From the NCBI RefSeq assembly GCF_028610675.1, contig NZ_JAQQWS010000008.1, positions 62,001-126,000 of the forward strand: a stretch of 64,000 bases of DNA. The letters are read 5' to 3'. This DNA is from Alkalihalobacillus pseudalcaliphilus. GTDB taxonomy: Bacteria; Bacillota; Bacilli; Bacillales; Bacillaceae_D. The position numbers and the translations under genes were made by a program. The notes under the pieces were generated by a model that did not search any database, was not told the DNA's origin, and saw only the letters and a list, made by a program, of their open reading frames with translations. Positions 16,412 through 25,252 of this stretch are shown piece by piece (within the stretch, counting starts at the first letter, position 1; each line of letters opens with the position of its first letter).

Positions 16412-16440
16412 TTGTCGTAATTTTTTTAAAAGGCTATAGT
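16412..16440 (+). promoter_or_regulatory. Candidate sigma-A promoter of the opuA operon
   Basis: TTGTCG (16412-16417) and TATAGT (16435-16440) separated by 17 bases, about 50 bases before the opuAA start codon. Confidence 0.6.
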
Positions 16441-16488
16441 AGGTAAGTCGGATATTGAGAGAAAAAAGTAAGTGAGGTGAACGTAAAC

Positions 16489-17706
16489 GTGGCAAAAGTA
16501 AAAGTGGAAGGTCTCACAAAAGTCTTTGGTAAGAAGACAAAAAAGGCGATGGATCTTCTAAATCAAAAGAAAACAAAAGAAGATGTATTAAAAGAAACAG
16601 GAATGACCGTTGGCGTTAATCAAGCTAGCTTTGAAATTGAAAATGGTGAAATCTTTGTCATCATGGGGTTGTCTGGTAGTGGTAAGTCAACGATTATTCG
16701 GCTGTTAAATCGTCTTATTGAACCTACTGCTGGAAGCGTTTGGTTAGATGGTGAAGATTTAGCGAAGATGGATAGTAAGACATTAAGAGAAGTTCGTAGA
16801 AAGAAAATGGGGATGGTTTTCCAAAAATTCGGATTGTTCCCGAATCGAAACATTTTAGCGAATGTTGAGTACGGTCTTGAGGTACAAGGGATACCAAAAG
16901 CAACAAGAAAAGCTAAAGCAATGGAGTCCATTGAATTGGTTGGCCTCTCAGGATATGAAACGAAGTATCCGAATGAATTATCGGGTGGGATGCAGCAACG
17001 TGTTGGTTTAGCAAGGGCGTTAGCGAATGAACCTGATATTTTATTAATGGATGAAGCTTTCTCCGCATTGGACCCTTTAATTCGAAAGGACATGCAGGAT
17101 GAGCTTTTAGAATTACAAGAAAAGATGCAAAAGACGATCATTTTTATTACGCATGATTTGGATGAGGCCTTAAGAATTGGTGACCGTATTATGATTATGA
17201 AGGATGGGGCATTAGTTCAAGTAGGAACACCTGAAGAAATTTTGACTCAGCCTGAAAATCAATATGTAGAAAAGTTCGTAGAAGATGTTGACCGTTCAAA
17301 AGTATTAACGGCAGAGAATGTTATGATACGTCCAGAAACGATTAATTATGAAAAAGATGGTCCGCGTGTAGCGATTCAAAGGATGAAGGATGCTGGATTA
17401 TCAAGCATATATGTGACGAACCGAGCAAAGGAATTGATTGGTGTTGTCCATGCTACTGACGTTTCTCGATTAATAAAAGAACAGAAAAATGATTTACAAG
17501 AAATTATTGATAAAGATGTGCCGAGAGTTACTTTAGATACATCCATACATGATTTAATGGATTCGTTATCAACAAGTTCAATTCCTATTTCTGTCGTTGA
17601 GGATGGAAAATTACGTGGCATTATCGTCCGCGGAGCAGTCCTTGGTGCTTTATCTGGAACGGAGGTGGATTTTAATGGATTCAATACCGCGTCTACCACT
17701 AGCTGA
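16489..17706 (+). CDS. opuAA: Glycine betaine/proline ABC transporter ATP-binding protein OpuAA
   Basis: 405 residues from a GTG at 16489 with GTGAGGTGA 8 bases upstream; the longer frame starts inside that site. Walker A is MGLSGSGKSTIIRLLNRL, the Q-loop is FQKFGLFP, the signature is LSGGMQQRVGLARAL and Walker B is DILLMDEAFSALDPL. The C-terminal third holds two CBS domains (MIRPETINYEK... and RVTLDTSIHDLMDSL), which in OpuA-type importers gate transport according to ionic strength. The N-terminal insertion KKAMDLLNQKKTKEDVLKET is typical of ProV/OpuAA. It is the first gene of the operon; the next gene starts inside its last 32 bases. Confidence 0.93.
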   Translation: MAKVKVEGLTKVFGKKTKKAMDLLNQKKTKEDVLKETGMTVGVNQASFEIENGEIFVIMGLSGSGKSTIIRLLNRLIEPTAGSVWLDGEDLAKMDSKTLREVRRKKMGMVFQKFGLFPNRNILANVEYGLEVQGIPKATRKAKAMESIELVGLSGYETKYPNELSGGMQQRVGLARALANEPDILLMDEAFSALDPLIRKDMQDELLELQEKMQKTIIFITHDLDEALRIGDRIMIMKDGALVQVGTPEEILTQPENQYVEKFVEDVDRSKVLTAENVMIRPETINYEKDGPRVAIQRMKDAGLSSIYVTNRAKELIGVVHATDVSRLIKEQKNDLQEIIDKDVPRVTLDTSIHDLMDSLSTSSIPISVVEDGKLRGIIVRGAVLGALSGTEVDFNGFNTASTTS

Positions 17707-18517
17707 ATGGATTGATAGTTTTGTTACTTGGTTAAGAGGTGCAGCTGGATTTTTTGATGTCATTCGTAACGGGATTGGATGGTTAGTTGATCGATTTGAA
17801 GACATTCTTACTTTTCCACCAGCATGGTTATTCATCATTATTGTTGTTGGTTTAGCTGTATTAGTCAGTAAGAAAAAAATTGGTTTACCTATATTCACAT
17901 TAATTGGACTCTATTTAATTTATAACTTAGGTTATTGGGATGGAGCGATGTTAACGCTCGCTCTTGTTTTAACGAGTGCTTTTATTGCATTAGTGATTGG
18001 AATTCCATTAGGTATCTGGATGTCTAAGAGTAAAATTGTCGAAAGCATCCTAAAACCGATGTTAGATTTAATGCAAACAATGCCTGCATTTGTATACTTA
18101 ATTCCTGCTGTTGCCTTCTTTGGCATTGGTATGGTTCCTGGAGTTGTTGCCTCTGTCATTTTTGCAATGCCACCGACAGTTCGATTAACGAATTTAGGAA
18201 TTAGACAAGTTTCGAACGAGCTTATCGAAGCGGCCGATGCATTCGGATCTACACCTGCACAGAAGCTATTTAAAGTGGAACTGCCAATGGCAAAAGGAAC
18301 AATTATGGCAGGGGTTAACCAAAGTATTATGTTAGCTCTATCTATGGTTGTTATTGCTGCCATGATTGGAGCACGAGGTCTTGGACAAGAGGTTTATTAT
18401 GCGGTTGGACAAAATAATGAAGGAAAAGGTTTCGAAACAGGAATCGCGATTGTTATAATAGCCATCATCCTAGACCGACTCACACAAAGCTTTAATAGTA
18501 AAAAAGAAGAAGGATAA
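17675..18517 (+). CDS. opuAB: Glycine betaine/proline ABC transporter permease OpuAB
   Basis: 280 residues from the ATG at 17675 (GGAGGTGG 6 bases upstream), overlapping opuAA by 32 bases. About seven hydrophobic helices. The ABC permease EAA-type loop is EAADAFGSTPAQKLFKVELPMAKGTI (given as EAADAFGST...LP), and DLMQTMPAFVYLIP is typical of ProW/OpuAB. It forms the membrane channel for betaine uptake with OpuAA. The gene is followed by a 214-bp gap containing an intergenic repeat before the binding-protein gene, longer than usual for this operon. Confidence 0.93.
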   Translation: MDSIPRLPLAEWIDSFVTWLRGAAGFFDVIRNGIGWLVDRFEDILTFPPAWLFIIIVVGLAVLVSKKKIGLPIFTLIGLYLIYNLGYWDGAMLTLALVLTSAFIALVIGIPLGIWMSKSKIVESILKPMLDLMQTMPAFVYLIPAVAFFGIGMVPGVVASVIFAMPPTVRLTNLGIRQVSNELIEAADAFGSTPAQKLFKVELPMAKGTIMAGVNQSIMLALSMVVIAAMIGARGLGQEVYYAVGQNNEGKGFETGIAIVIIAIILDRLTQSFNSKKEEG

Positions 18518-18525
18518 ATACGAAA

Positions 18526-18668
18526 GAGAAAGATGTGGGAACGACTCCCGCGGAATGTGTGGCGAAAGCTAGAAATCCAGCGACATAGCCGACTAGCTCA
18601 GCACCACGCGGTGGTCTCGGAGCATAATTTTCGGTAGCGGTGAACAACGCACCAACTTTCATACAAAA
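18526..18668 (+). repeat. Intergenic repeat copy G between opuAB and opuAC
   Basis: GC-rich core with CCACGCGGTGG, then CGGAGCATAATTTTCGGTAG shared with copies B, H and I, ending AACTTTCATACAAAA (18654-18668). Placed inside an operon and ending about 60 bases before opuAC. Confidence 0.75.
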
Positions 18669-18731
18669 CACGTAATCAAGCTATAAAAAGGCTTTGATTA
18701 ATAGATACTAACTTATAAGGAGTGGTCAATT

Positions 18732-19652
18732 ATGAATAAGACTTGGAAACGTACAGGTTTGGCACTAGGTTTATCAGCAGCACTTGTATTAGCAGCATGT
18801 GGAACTGATGATGACACAGCAAACAACGACACAAACGGAGATGACGGAGAATCTTCTACAGCCGTAGCAGAATCACTGGATTACACGATTACTGGCATTG
18901 ATGCAGGAGCAGGTGTTGTAGCTGCAGCTCAAGACGCATTAGATGTATATGACTTAGAGGGTTATGAAGTTCAAATGAGTTCATCGGCAGCGATGACAAG
19001 TGCTCTTGGAACGGCGATTGATAATGAGGAACCAATTGTGGTCACTGGTTGGAATCCACATTGGAAATTTGCTGAGTATGATCTTAAGTATCTAGAGGAT
19101 CCGGAAGGTGTTTTTGGGGCAGCGGAAGATATTCATACAATCACTCGCCTTGGTTTAGCGGATGAAATGCCAGAGGCTGTAGAGGTGTTAGGCAACTTCT
19201 TCTGGACAGAAGATGATATGGGTGTAATTATGAATGATATTAATAACGGTGCAGACCCAGAAGCTGCTGCCCAAGAATGGTTTGACAATAACCAAGATAA
19301 GGTTGCAGAATGGACAGATGGCGTTAATCATGTTGATGGCGACGCAATTTCTTTAGCATTTGTAGCATGGGATTCAGAAATTGCATCTACTCATTTAATG
19401 GAATTAGTGTTAGAGAGCGTTGGTTATAATGTAGAAATTAGTGTACTAGAAAATAGCTTTATGTGGGAAGCTGTTGCTTCAGGTGAAGCGGATGCAATGG
19501 TAGCCGCTTGGTTACCAGCAACACACGGATCGCAATGGGATCTATATCAAGATCAAGTTGATGATTTAGGACCAAACTTAGAAGGTGCTAAGATTGGTTT
19601 AGTCGTACCAACTTATATGGATATTGACTCGATCGAAGATTTGAATAACTAA
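18732..19652 (+). CDS. opuAC: Glycine betaine-binding lipoprotein OpuAC
   Basis: 306 residues. A lipoprotein signal peptide ends in LVLAAC (Cys about residue 22), so the protein is tethered to the outer face of the membrane. An acidic low-complexity linker (GTDDDTANNDTNGDDGE) follows, then a single OpuAC/ProX-type binding fold. Tryptophans at TGWNPHWKF, VAWDS and AAWLPATHGSQW are candidates for the aromatic cage that holds the trimethylammonium group. The protein is strikingly acidic, as expected for an extracellular protein of an alkaliphile or halophile. Ribosome site AAGGAGTGG. A strong terminator closes the locus. Confidence 0.92.
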   Translation: MNKTWKRTGLALGLSAALVLAACGTDDDTANNDTNGDDGESSTAVAESLDYTITGIDAGAGVVAAAQDALDVYDLEGYEVQMSSSAAMTSALGTAIDNEEPIVVTGWNPHWKFAEYDLKYLEDPEGVFGAAEDIHTITRLGLADEMPEAVEVLGNFFWTEDDMGVIMNDINNGADPEAAAQEWFDNNQDKVAEWTDGVNHVDGDAISLAFVAWDSEIASTHLMELVLESVGYNVEISVLENSFMWEAVASGEADAMVAAWLPATHGSQWDLYQDQVDDLGPNLEGAKIGLVVPTYMDIDSIEDLNN

Positions 19653-19663
19653 CGATTTTGTAG

Positions 19664-19703
19664 AAAAGCCTATTTAGTTAAAAGCTAAATGAGGCTTTTT
19701 TTT
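19664..19703 (+). terminator. Terminator of opuA locus
   Basis: AAAAGCCTATTTAG / CTAAATGAGGCTTTT stem followed by a T run. Confidence 0.88.
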
Positions 19704-19780
19704 AGGTGTAATAAACTAAAAATTATGAAAATAATAGCTTTATTGATAAAATAATGTGTATAAGAAAAAGGGGGCTTGTG

Positions 19781-20767
19781 ATGATGGAATATCGACCACT
19801 AGGTAAAACAGGTATAAAAGTAAGTGAAGTCAGTTTAGGAACATGGGCGATTGGTGGATCATGGGGGAAAACGAGTGATGAGCAATCACTCGATGCTCTT
19901 CATTATGCGATAGAAGCAGGTGTGAATTTCTTTGATACGGCTGATGTTTATGGCGATGGTCATAGTGAGGAGCTCTTGGCTAAGGCTACCAAAGGAAAAG
20001 AGGAGCAGATCTATTTTGCGACGAAATTTTGTCGGCAAGGTAACTTACAAGCACGAGATAATTATTCCTATGATAAAGTGAGAGAATATTGCGAAGCGAG
20101 TTTAAAAAGATTAGGCCGTGAAGCGATTGACCTTTATCAGATTCATTGCCCACCAACGGATATTTTAAAAGAAGGTGAAGTGTTTGATGTTTTAGATCGC
20201 CTTCAAAAGGAAGGGAAAATTAAACATTATGGTGTGAGTGTTGAAACGGTAGAAGAAGGGCTCATTTGTTTGGAGCATCCTAACGTCCAAGCACTACAAG
20301 TGATCTTTAATATTTTCCGTCAAAAACCGTTAGAGCAATTATTTCCTGAAGCTGAAAAAAAGGGTGTTGGTATATTAGCCAGGGTACCATTAGCAAGTGG
20401 CTTATTAACTGGAAAGTTTTCGCTAGATTATCAGTTTGAAAAGGATGACCATCGTTCTTTTAACGAAAATGGAGAGGCCTTTAATGTTGGAGAGACTTTT
20501 GCTGGCTTAGGTTTTAAAAAAGGAGTGGCACTATCTGAACAGCTCAAATGGATTGAGGACGGTCGTGATTCGATGGGGCAAGCGGCGATTCGATGGGTAC
20601 TCGATCAACAAGGTATTACTTGTGCAATTCCAGGTTTTAAAACAAAAAAACAAGTTATTAGTAATTTAGGTTCAGCCGAGCAAAAGAAATTTTCGGACGC
20701 GGAGTTGGGGAAATTGCAGGCGTTTTACCAGGACTATGTAGAAGGTTACATTCGCGGACCTTACTAA
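19781..20767 (+). CDS. Aldo/keto reductase
   Basis: 328 residues from the ATG at 19781 (AAGGGGG upstream). NADPH-dependent TIM-barrel oxidoreductase. The catalytic tetrad is visible: Asp and Tyr in FFDTADVYGDGHSEE, Lys in YFATKF and His in LYQIHCPP. The cofactor-binding end is CAIPGFKTKKQV. The N-terminus YRPLGKTGIKVSEVSLGTW places it with the YhdN/YqkF/YghZ-like group of bacterial AKRs that reduce small aldehydes and ketones. It is followed 68 bases later by a 52-residue ORF in the same direction. Physiological substrate unknown. Confidence 0.9.
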   Translation: MMEYRPLGKTGIKVSEVSLGTWAIGGSWGKTSDEQSLDALHYAIEAGVNFFDTADVYGDGHSEELLAKATKGKEEQIYFATKFCRQGNLQARDNYSYDKVREYCEASLKRLGREAIDLYQIHCPPTDILKEGEVFDVLDRLQKEGKIKHYGVSVETVEEGLICLEHPNVQALQVIFNIFRQKPLEQLFPEAEKKGVGILARVPLASGLLTGKFSLDYQFEKDDHRSFNENGEAFNVGETFAGLGFKKGVALSEQLKWIEDGRDSMGQAAIRWVLDQQGITCAIPGFKTKKQVISNLGSAEQKKFSDAELGKLQAFYQDYVEGYIRGPY

Positions 20768-20835
20768 AAAGTGGCAGCACTCAAGACTAGGACAATTCCT
20801 TTTTAGCATAGAAATCAGTAAGGAGGGATGTTCGT

Positions 20836-20994
20836 ATGGTCAAAGGGGTGGATATTCAAGGTCTATTGTTCGTTATTCTTTCTGTATGGCAAGAATATGT
20901 ATCGTATCAGCATTTACCAAAGGTCTACTATTGGAAAATGGAGCAAATGGAAGAAGATGAGGACGTACCTAATACGAAGAAATGGGTTTCATAA
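20836..20994 (+). CDS. Small protein of unknown function, 52 residues
   Basis: ATG at 20836 preceded by AAGGAGGG with 8 bases spacing, an excellent initiation site. The product begins MVKGVDIQGLLFVILS, a short amphipathic or hydrophobic N-terminus, continues with an aromatic stretch (YVSYQHLPKVYYW) and ends acidic (MEEDEDVPNTKKWVS). I do not recognise it. It sits between the aldo/keto reductase and a bidirectional terminator. An overlapping frame from 20828 starts directly against the ribosome site and is less likely. Confidence 0.55.
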   Translation: MVKGVDIQGLLFVILSVWQEYVSYQHLPKVYYWKMEQMEEDEDVPNTKKWVS

Positions 20995-21042
20995 GGCACT
21001 ATTAATGATACCAAACACACATGGCAAAGCTCCAATCTATAC

Positions 21043-21076
21043 AAAACAAGACCACCTTGCATAAGGTGGTTTTGTT
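21043..21076. terminator. Bidirectional terminator
   Basis: AACAAGACCACCTT / AAGGTGGTTTTGTT stem with a 4-base loop, between the small ORF and the convergent deoxynucleoside kinase operon. Confidence 0.88.
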
Positions 21077-21087
21077 GATGTGTACTT

Positions 21088-21744
21088 TTAGACATGCTGC
21101 TTCATTAGTTGAGAGATTTGTGCCACAATCTCTTCTGTCGCTCCATCATCTTCTAATAAATCATAGTCTTTAATATTTAATTTCAAAACGGGACAGGCAG
21201 TAAATTCATGAATCCAATTTTGATAACGTCCATGCATTTCTTGCCAGTATGTAAGTGGTGTTTGCTGCTCCATATCACGGCCACGTTCATGAATGCGATT
21301 AATGACATGATCAAGGTCGCCTTCAAGGTAGATCAGTACGTCTGGGTGTGGGAAATAAGGAGTCATAACCATCGCATCAAAAAGGCTTGTATACGTTGCA
21401 TAATCAGTTGGATTCATCGTTCCTTTATCAAAATGCATCTTTGCAAAAATACCTGTATCTTCATAAATTGAGCGATCCTGAATGAATCCACCACCCAATT
21501 CAAACATCTTTTTTTGCTCTTTAAATCGTTCAGCAAGGAAATAGATTTGTAAGTGAAAGCTCCAGCGTTCAAAATCAGCATAAAATTTATCGAGATAAGG
21601 GTTATGATCAACATTTTCAAATGATGTATGAAATTGTAGGGCCTCAGCAAGCTTTTGGGTCATCGTTGATTTACCGACGCCAACCGTTCCGGCAATTGTA
21701 ATCACAGCATTGGAAGGTATATTATATTTTTCTCGTAGATTCAA
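21088..21744 (-). CDS. dck: Deoxyadenosine/deoxycytidine kinase
   Basis: 218 residues. P-loop GTVGVGKSTMTQ, substrate-binding HNPYLDKFY and ERWSFHLQIYFLAERFK, the ERS/DRS base motif in QDRSIYEDTGIFA, and lid Arg in RIHERGRDMEQ. Phosphorylates deoxyadenosine and deoxycytidine in the dNTP salvage pathway. The sequence follows the B. subtilis Dck (YaaG) pattern closely. It overlaps the upstream dgk gene by 23 bases, giving a translationally coupled pair as at the B. subtilis yaaFG locus, though here the pair lies in the yt-region. Confidence 0.9.
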   Translation of the reverse strand: MNLREKYNIPSNAVITIAGTVGVGKSTMTQKLAEALQFHTSFENVDHNPYLDKFYADFERWSFHLQIYFLAERFKEQKKMFELGGGFIQDRSIYEDTGIFAKMHFDKGTMNPTDYATYTSLFDAMVMTPYFPHPDVLIYLEGDLDHVINRIHERGRDMEQQTPLTYWQEMHGRYQNWIHEFTACPVLKLNIKDYDLLEDDGATEEIVAQISQLMKQHV

Positions 21745-22372
21745 GAGGAACGACTCCTTTATGTTCGAGTTGTTGTATGATTTTTTCTAAATCTGCTTGG
21801 TTATTCACATAATCGAGCTTATCTCCATCCAATCGAATAATCGGTATAGAGGGATTCTCTTTTTCAAAAAGGTCGATCGCTTTTTCATAGTCTGAGCTTA
21901 ATTGCTCTAAATAGGTTGGATCAATATTTTGTTCCATTTCACGACCACGAAGTGCAATTCTCTTTAGCAGTGTAGGTAGACTTGCTTGAAGGTATATAAT
22001 AACATTTGGCTTTGGCATATCTTCAGTGAGGATTTCAAATATTTTATAATATTTCTCGTACTGCTTGTCTGATAAGGTCCGCTGAGCAAAAATTAAGTTC
22101 TTTAAAATATGATAGTCAGCAACAACTGGAAGATGCTTCAAAAGGTATTGCTTATGTATATCTTCAAGCTGTTTAAAGCGATTGCAGAGAAAAAACATCT
22201 CCGTTTGAAAGCTCCATTCAGAAATATCTTCATAGAATTTACTTAAAAAAGGATTCTCATCAACGATTTCCTTTAAAATCGGGTAGTGAAAATACTGAGA
22301 AATAGCTTGAGCTAATGAAGTCTTTCCTACACCAATAGGACCTTCAATCGCAATAAAAGGTGTATCCTGCAT
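21722..22372 (-). CDS. dgk: Deoxyguanosine kinase
   Basis: 216 residues. P-loop GPIGVGKTSLAQ, DENPFLSKFY, SEWSFQTEMFFLCNRFKQLE and RIALRGREMEQ match the Dgk (YaaF) branch of the deoxynucleoside kinase family, which supplies dGMP by salvage. First gene of the dgk-dck pair, with a strong AGGAGG site before the ATG. The last 23 bases overlap dck. Confidence 0.9.
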   Translation of the reverse strand: MQDTPFIAIEGPIGVGKTSLAQAISQYFHYPILKEIVDENPFLSKFYEDISEWSFQTEMFFLCNRFKQLEDIHKQYLLKHLPVVADYHILKNLIFAQRTLSDKQYEKYYKIFEILTEDMPKPNVIIYLQASLPTLLKRIALRGREMEQNIDPTYLEQLSSDYEKAIDLFEKENPSIPIIRLDGDKLDYVNNQADLEKIIQQLEHKGVVPLESTRKI

Positions 22373-22466
22373 ACTAAACCTCCTCGTGTTCTTGTTTTAA
22401 AGAGCCGCAACTGTTGTAAACTAGACTTCCTGAAAGAGAAATCTAGCTACAAACAGTTTAGTCTTG

Positions 22467-24020
22467 TTAGACTAATTTCGTCGTCCAATCCTCGACATTC
22501 CAAACATCCGTAACGACATCCTGATAAAACTCTGGTTCGTGACTAATTAATAAAATACTGCCTTTGTACGCTTGTAAAGCCCTTTTCAGTTCTTCTTTGG
22601 CATCTACATCTAAATGGTTTGTTGGCTCATCCAATAGAAGAATATTCGTTTCATTGTTAATGAGCTTACAAAGACGAACTTTTGCCTTCTCTCCGCCACT
22701 AAGCACAACAATTTTACTTTCAATGTGTTTAGTCGTTAAGCCACACTTGGCTAAGGCAGCACGTACTTCGGCCTGAGTTAAGGAAGGGAACTCACTCCAA
22801 ATCTCATCAATACACGTATTATCTGTACTTTTAGCCTCTTGTTCGAAGTAACCAATCTCTTGATAATCACCGCGTTCGATCGTACCGGAAAGAGCGGGAT
22901 TAATACCTAAAAGACTCTTTAATAACGTTGTTTTACCAATCCCGTTCGCACCTACTAGGGCAATTTTCTGACCACGTTCCATTCTTAAATTAAGAGGCTT
23001 TGAGAGTGGCTCATTGTACCCAATAACTAACTCTTTCGTTTCAAAAATAGTCTTGCTAGGTGTTCTAGCTTCCTTAAAGTTGAATTGCGGTTTTGGCTTT
23101 TCCTTTGCTAGTTCAATGATATCCATTTTATCTAATTTTTTCTGACGCGACATGGCCATATTGCGCGTTGATACGCGTGCTTTATTTCTTGCAACAAAGT
23201 CTTTTAGTTGAGAAATCTCTTGTTGCTGCCGCTTATAAGCTGACTCTAATTGTTGCTTTTTCATCTCATGGACTTCTAAGAAATGGTCATAATCGCCAAC
23301 ATAACGATTTAATTCTTGGTTTTCCATATGATAAATTAAGTTAATAACGCTATTTAAGAAGGGAATATCATGTGATATTAAAATAAATGCATTTTCATAC
23401 TCCAATAAGTAGCGCTTTAACCATTCAATATGTTGTTCATCTAGATAGTTTGTCGGTTCATCGAGTAAAAGAATATCTGGCTTTTCAAGAAGTAGTTTAG
23501 CTAGTAAGACTTTCGTACGTTGCCCACCACTTAAATCCGTAACATCTCGGTCGAGCCCAATCTCTTCTAAACCTAAACCACGAGCAATTTCTTCTACTTT
23601 TGCATCAATGATATAAAAATCATTGTTCGTTAATATATCTTGGATCACGCCAACTTCTTCTAACATTTTCTCGAGCTCTTCAGGTGTAACCTCACCCATT
23701 TTGTCATAGAGGTTATTCATATCTTGTTCTAAATCAAATAAATATTGGAAGGCACTTTTTAAAACGTCACGTATCGACATCCCTTTCTCTAGAACGGTGT
23801 GCTGGTCTAAGTAACCAACACGAACACGTTTTGACCATTCCACTTTTCCTGCATCTGGCATTAGTTTGCCAGTTATTATATTCATAAAGGTTGATTTCCC
23901 TTCACCATTCGCACCAATTAAACCGATATGCTCCCCTTTTAAAAGGCGAAAAGAAACATTTTCAAAAATGGCTCGGTCACCGAAACCATGACTTAAATTA
24001 GATACAGTTAAAATACTCAT
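22467..24020 (-). CDS. yfmM: ABC-F family ATPase (YfmM-like, ribosome-associated)
   Basis: 517 residues without membrane segments: two ABC domains joined by a charged coiled linker. Domain 1 has Walker A GANGEGKSTFMN, LSGGQRTKVLLA and ILLLDEPTNYLD. Domain 2 has GANGIGKTTLLK, LSGGEKAKVRLC and ILLLDEPTNHLD. The basic linker (about 240-300, RQQQEISQLKDFVARNKARV) is the P-site tRNA interaction motif that lets ABC-F proteins act on ribosomes, relieving stalled or antibiotic-bound complexes. The N-terminus MSILTVSNLSHGFGDRAIF fits the YfmM subgroup. Monocistronic. Confidence 0.85.
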   Translation of the reverse strand: MSILTVSNLSHGFGDRAIFENVSFRLLKGEHIGLIGANGEGKSTFMNIITGKLMPDAGKVEWSKRVRVGYLDQHTVLEKGMSIRDVLKSAFQYLFDLEQDMNNLYDKMGEVTPEELEKMLEEVGVIQDILTNNDFYIIDAKVEEIARGLGLEEIGLDRDVTDLSGGQRTKVLLAKLLLEKPDILLLDEPTNYLDEQHIEWLKRYLLEYENAFILISHDIPFLNSVINLIYHMENQELNRYVGDYDHFLEVHEMKKQQLESAYKRQQQEISQLKDFVARNKARVSTRNMAMSRQKKLDKMDIIELAKEKPKPQFNFKEARTPSKTIFETKELVIGYNEPLSKPLNLRMERGQKIALVGANGIGKTTLLKSLLGINPALSGTIERGDYQEIGYFEQEAKSTDNTCIDEIWSEFPSLTQAEVRAALAKCGLTTKHIESKIVVLSGGEKAKVRLCKLINNETNILLLDEPTNHLDVDAKEELKRALQAYKGSILLISHEPEFYQDVVTDVWNVEDWTTKLV

Positions 24021-24245
24021 AACGACACCCTTCTTCTAAATCGGACATTATTTCTTCTCATATCTTACCATATAATCACAAAAATCATATGGTAATTGAA
24101 GGATTCATTGGCGATTTTTAAGCGTCCCATTCATAATATCGACATGATCCGTGCTATACTAGGGAAGGAAGTGTTAGGTAGGTTTTGATTGATAGTAAAC
24201 TTACTCATATTGAAGAAGATTTTACATACGATAGGAGATTGGCTC

Positions 24246-25214
24246 ATGAAAATATTAGTTACAAGGAAAATTCCTGCAGCATTATTGAAACCTTTGAACG
24301 AACTACCAAACGCAGAGATTGTTATGTTTGAAAAAGAAGATGAACCAATGCCTTATGAAAGACTTGTTGAAGAGTTAAAAACCGCGGATGCCGTTTTCTC
24401 TAATCTGTCAGATAAATTAGATAAGCATGCGTTAGAACAAGCTCACAACTTAAAGGTTATCAGTACGTTGGCCGTTGGTTTTGACAATATTGATTTAGAA
24501 GTAGCTAAGGCTAAAGGCATTAAGATTGGACATACTCCCTATGTGTTAACGGAGGCTACAGCGGATTTAACGTTTGCCCTGTTATTAGCGGTGGCACGTA
24601 ACCTGCCACAAGGACAACAAATGATTAAAAATGATCAATGGAAAAGCTGGAGTCCGTTTGGCTTAACAGGCAAACAAGTATATGGTTCGAAAATTGGTAT
24701 TATCGGTATGGGACGAATCGGCTTAAGTGTGGCACGAAGAGCAAAAGGATTTTCAATGGCCGTTTTTTATCATAATCGTAATCGCCATGAAGAAGCAGAA
24801 AAAGAGGTTGGAGCAACGTATTGCCAGTTAGATGAGCTTTTGGAGCAAAGTGATTTTGTTGTGTTGCTTGCCCCGGGTTCAAAATCTACCTATCGAATGC
24901 TTGGGAAAGAGCAATTTAAGAAAATGAAAAATACGGCTTATTTGATTAACTCTTCTCGAGGTACGAATGTCGATGAGCAAGCTCTCTATGAAGCCCTGAA
25001 ATCAGGTGAGATTAAGGGAGCTGGCCTAGATGTTTTTGAAAAAGAACCTATTTCTGCAGAGCATCCTTTGCTTGAGCTAGATAATGTATTAGCGATTCCA
25101 CATATCGGAAGTGCTTCTGTTGAAACAAGAGAAGAGATGGTACAAGTAACGATAACGAATATTATAAATGGATTAACAAATAAAGAGCTCGTTTATGAAG
25201 TGCCGAACTCATAA
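24246..25214 (+). CDS. D-2-hydroxyacid dehydrogenase (glyoxylate/hydroxypyruvate reductase type)
   Basis: 322 residues from the ATG at 24246 (TAGGAG 8 bases upstream; the longer frame has none). The Rossmann motif is GIIGMGRIGLSVARRA. The catalytic set is Arg in INSSRGTNVDEQAL, Glu in DVFEKEP and His in IPHIGSAS. TLAVGFDNIDL and TEATADLTFALLLA are typical of the GyaR/GhrB group that reduces glyoxylate or hydroxypyruvate with NAD(P)H. It lies 38 bases upstream of a PatB-like lyase gene and probably shares its transcript. Confidence 0.87.
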   Translation: MKILVTRKIPAALLKPLNELPNAEIVMFEKEDEPMPYERLVEELKTADAVFSNLSDKLDKHALEQAHNLKVISTLAVGFDNIDLEVAKAKGIKIGHTPYVLTEATADLTFALLLAVARNLPQGQQMIKNDQWKSWSPFGLTGKQVYGSKIGIIGMGRIGLSVARRAKGFSMAVFYHNRNRHEEAEKEVGATYCQLDELLEQSDFVVLLAPGSKSTYRMLGKEQFKKMKNTAYLINSSRGTNVDEQALYEALKSGEIKGAGLDVFEKEPISAEHPLLELDNVLAIPHIGSASVETREEMVQVTITNIINGLTNKELVYEVPNS

Positions 25215-25252
25215 ACGAAATGAATCAATGGTCTGAAGAAAGGGGAAGAAGA

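Noticed and set aside
20828..21064. 78-codon frame overlapping the 52-residue ORF
   Set aside because: Its ATG touches the Shine-Dalgarno sequence, while the alternative ATG 8 bases further has ideal spacing; it also extends into the bidirectional terminator.
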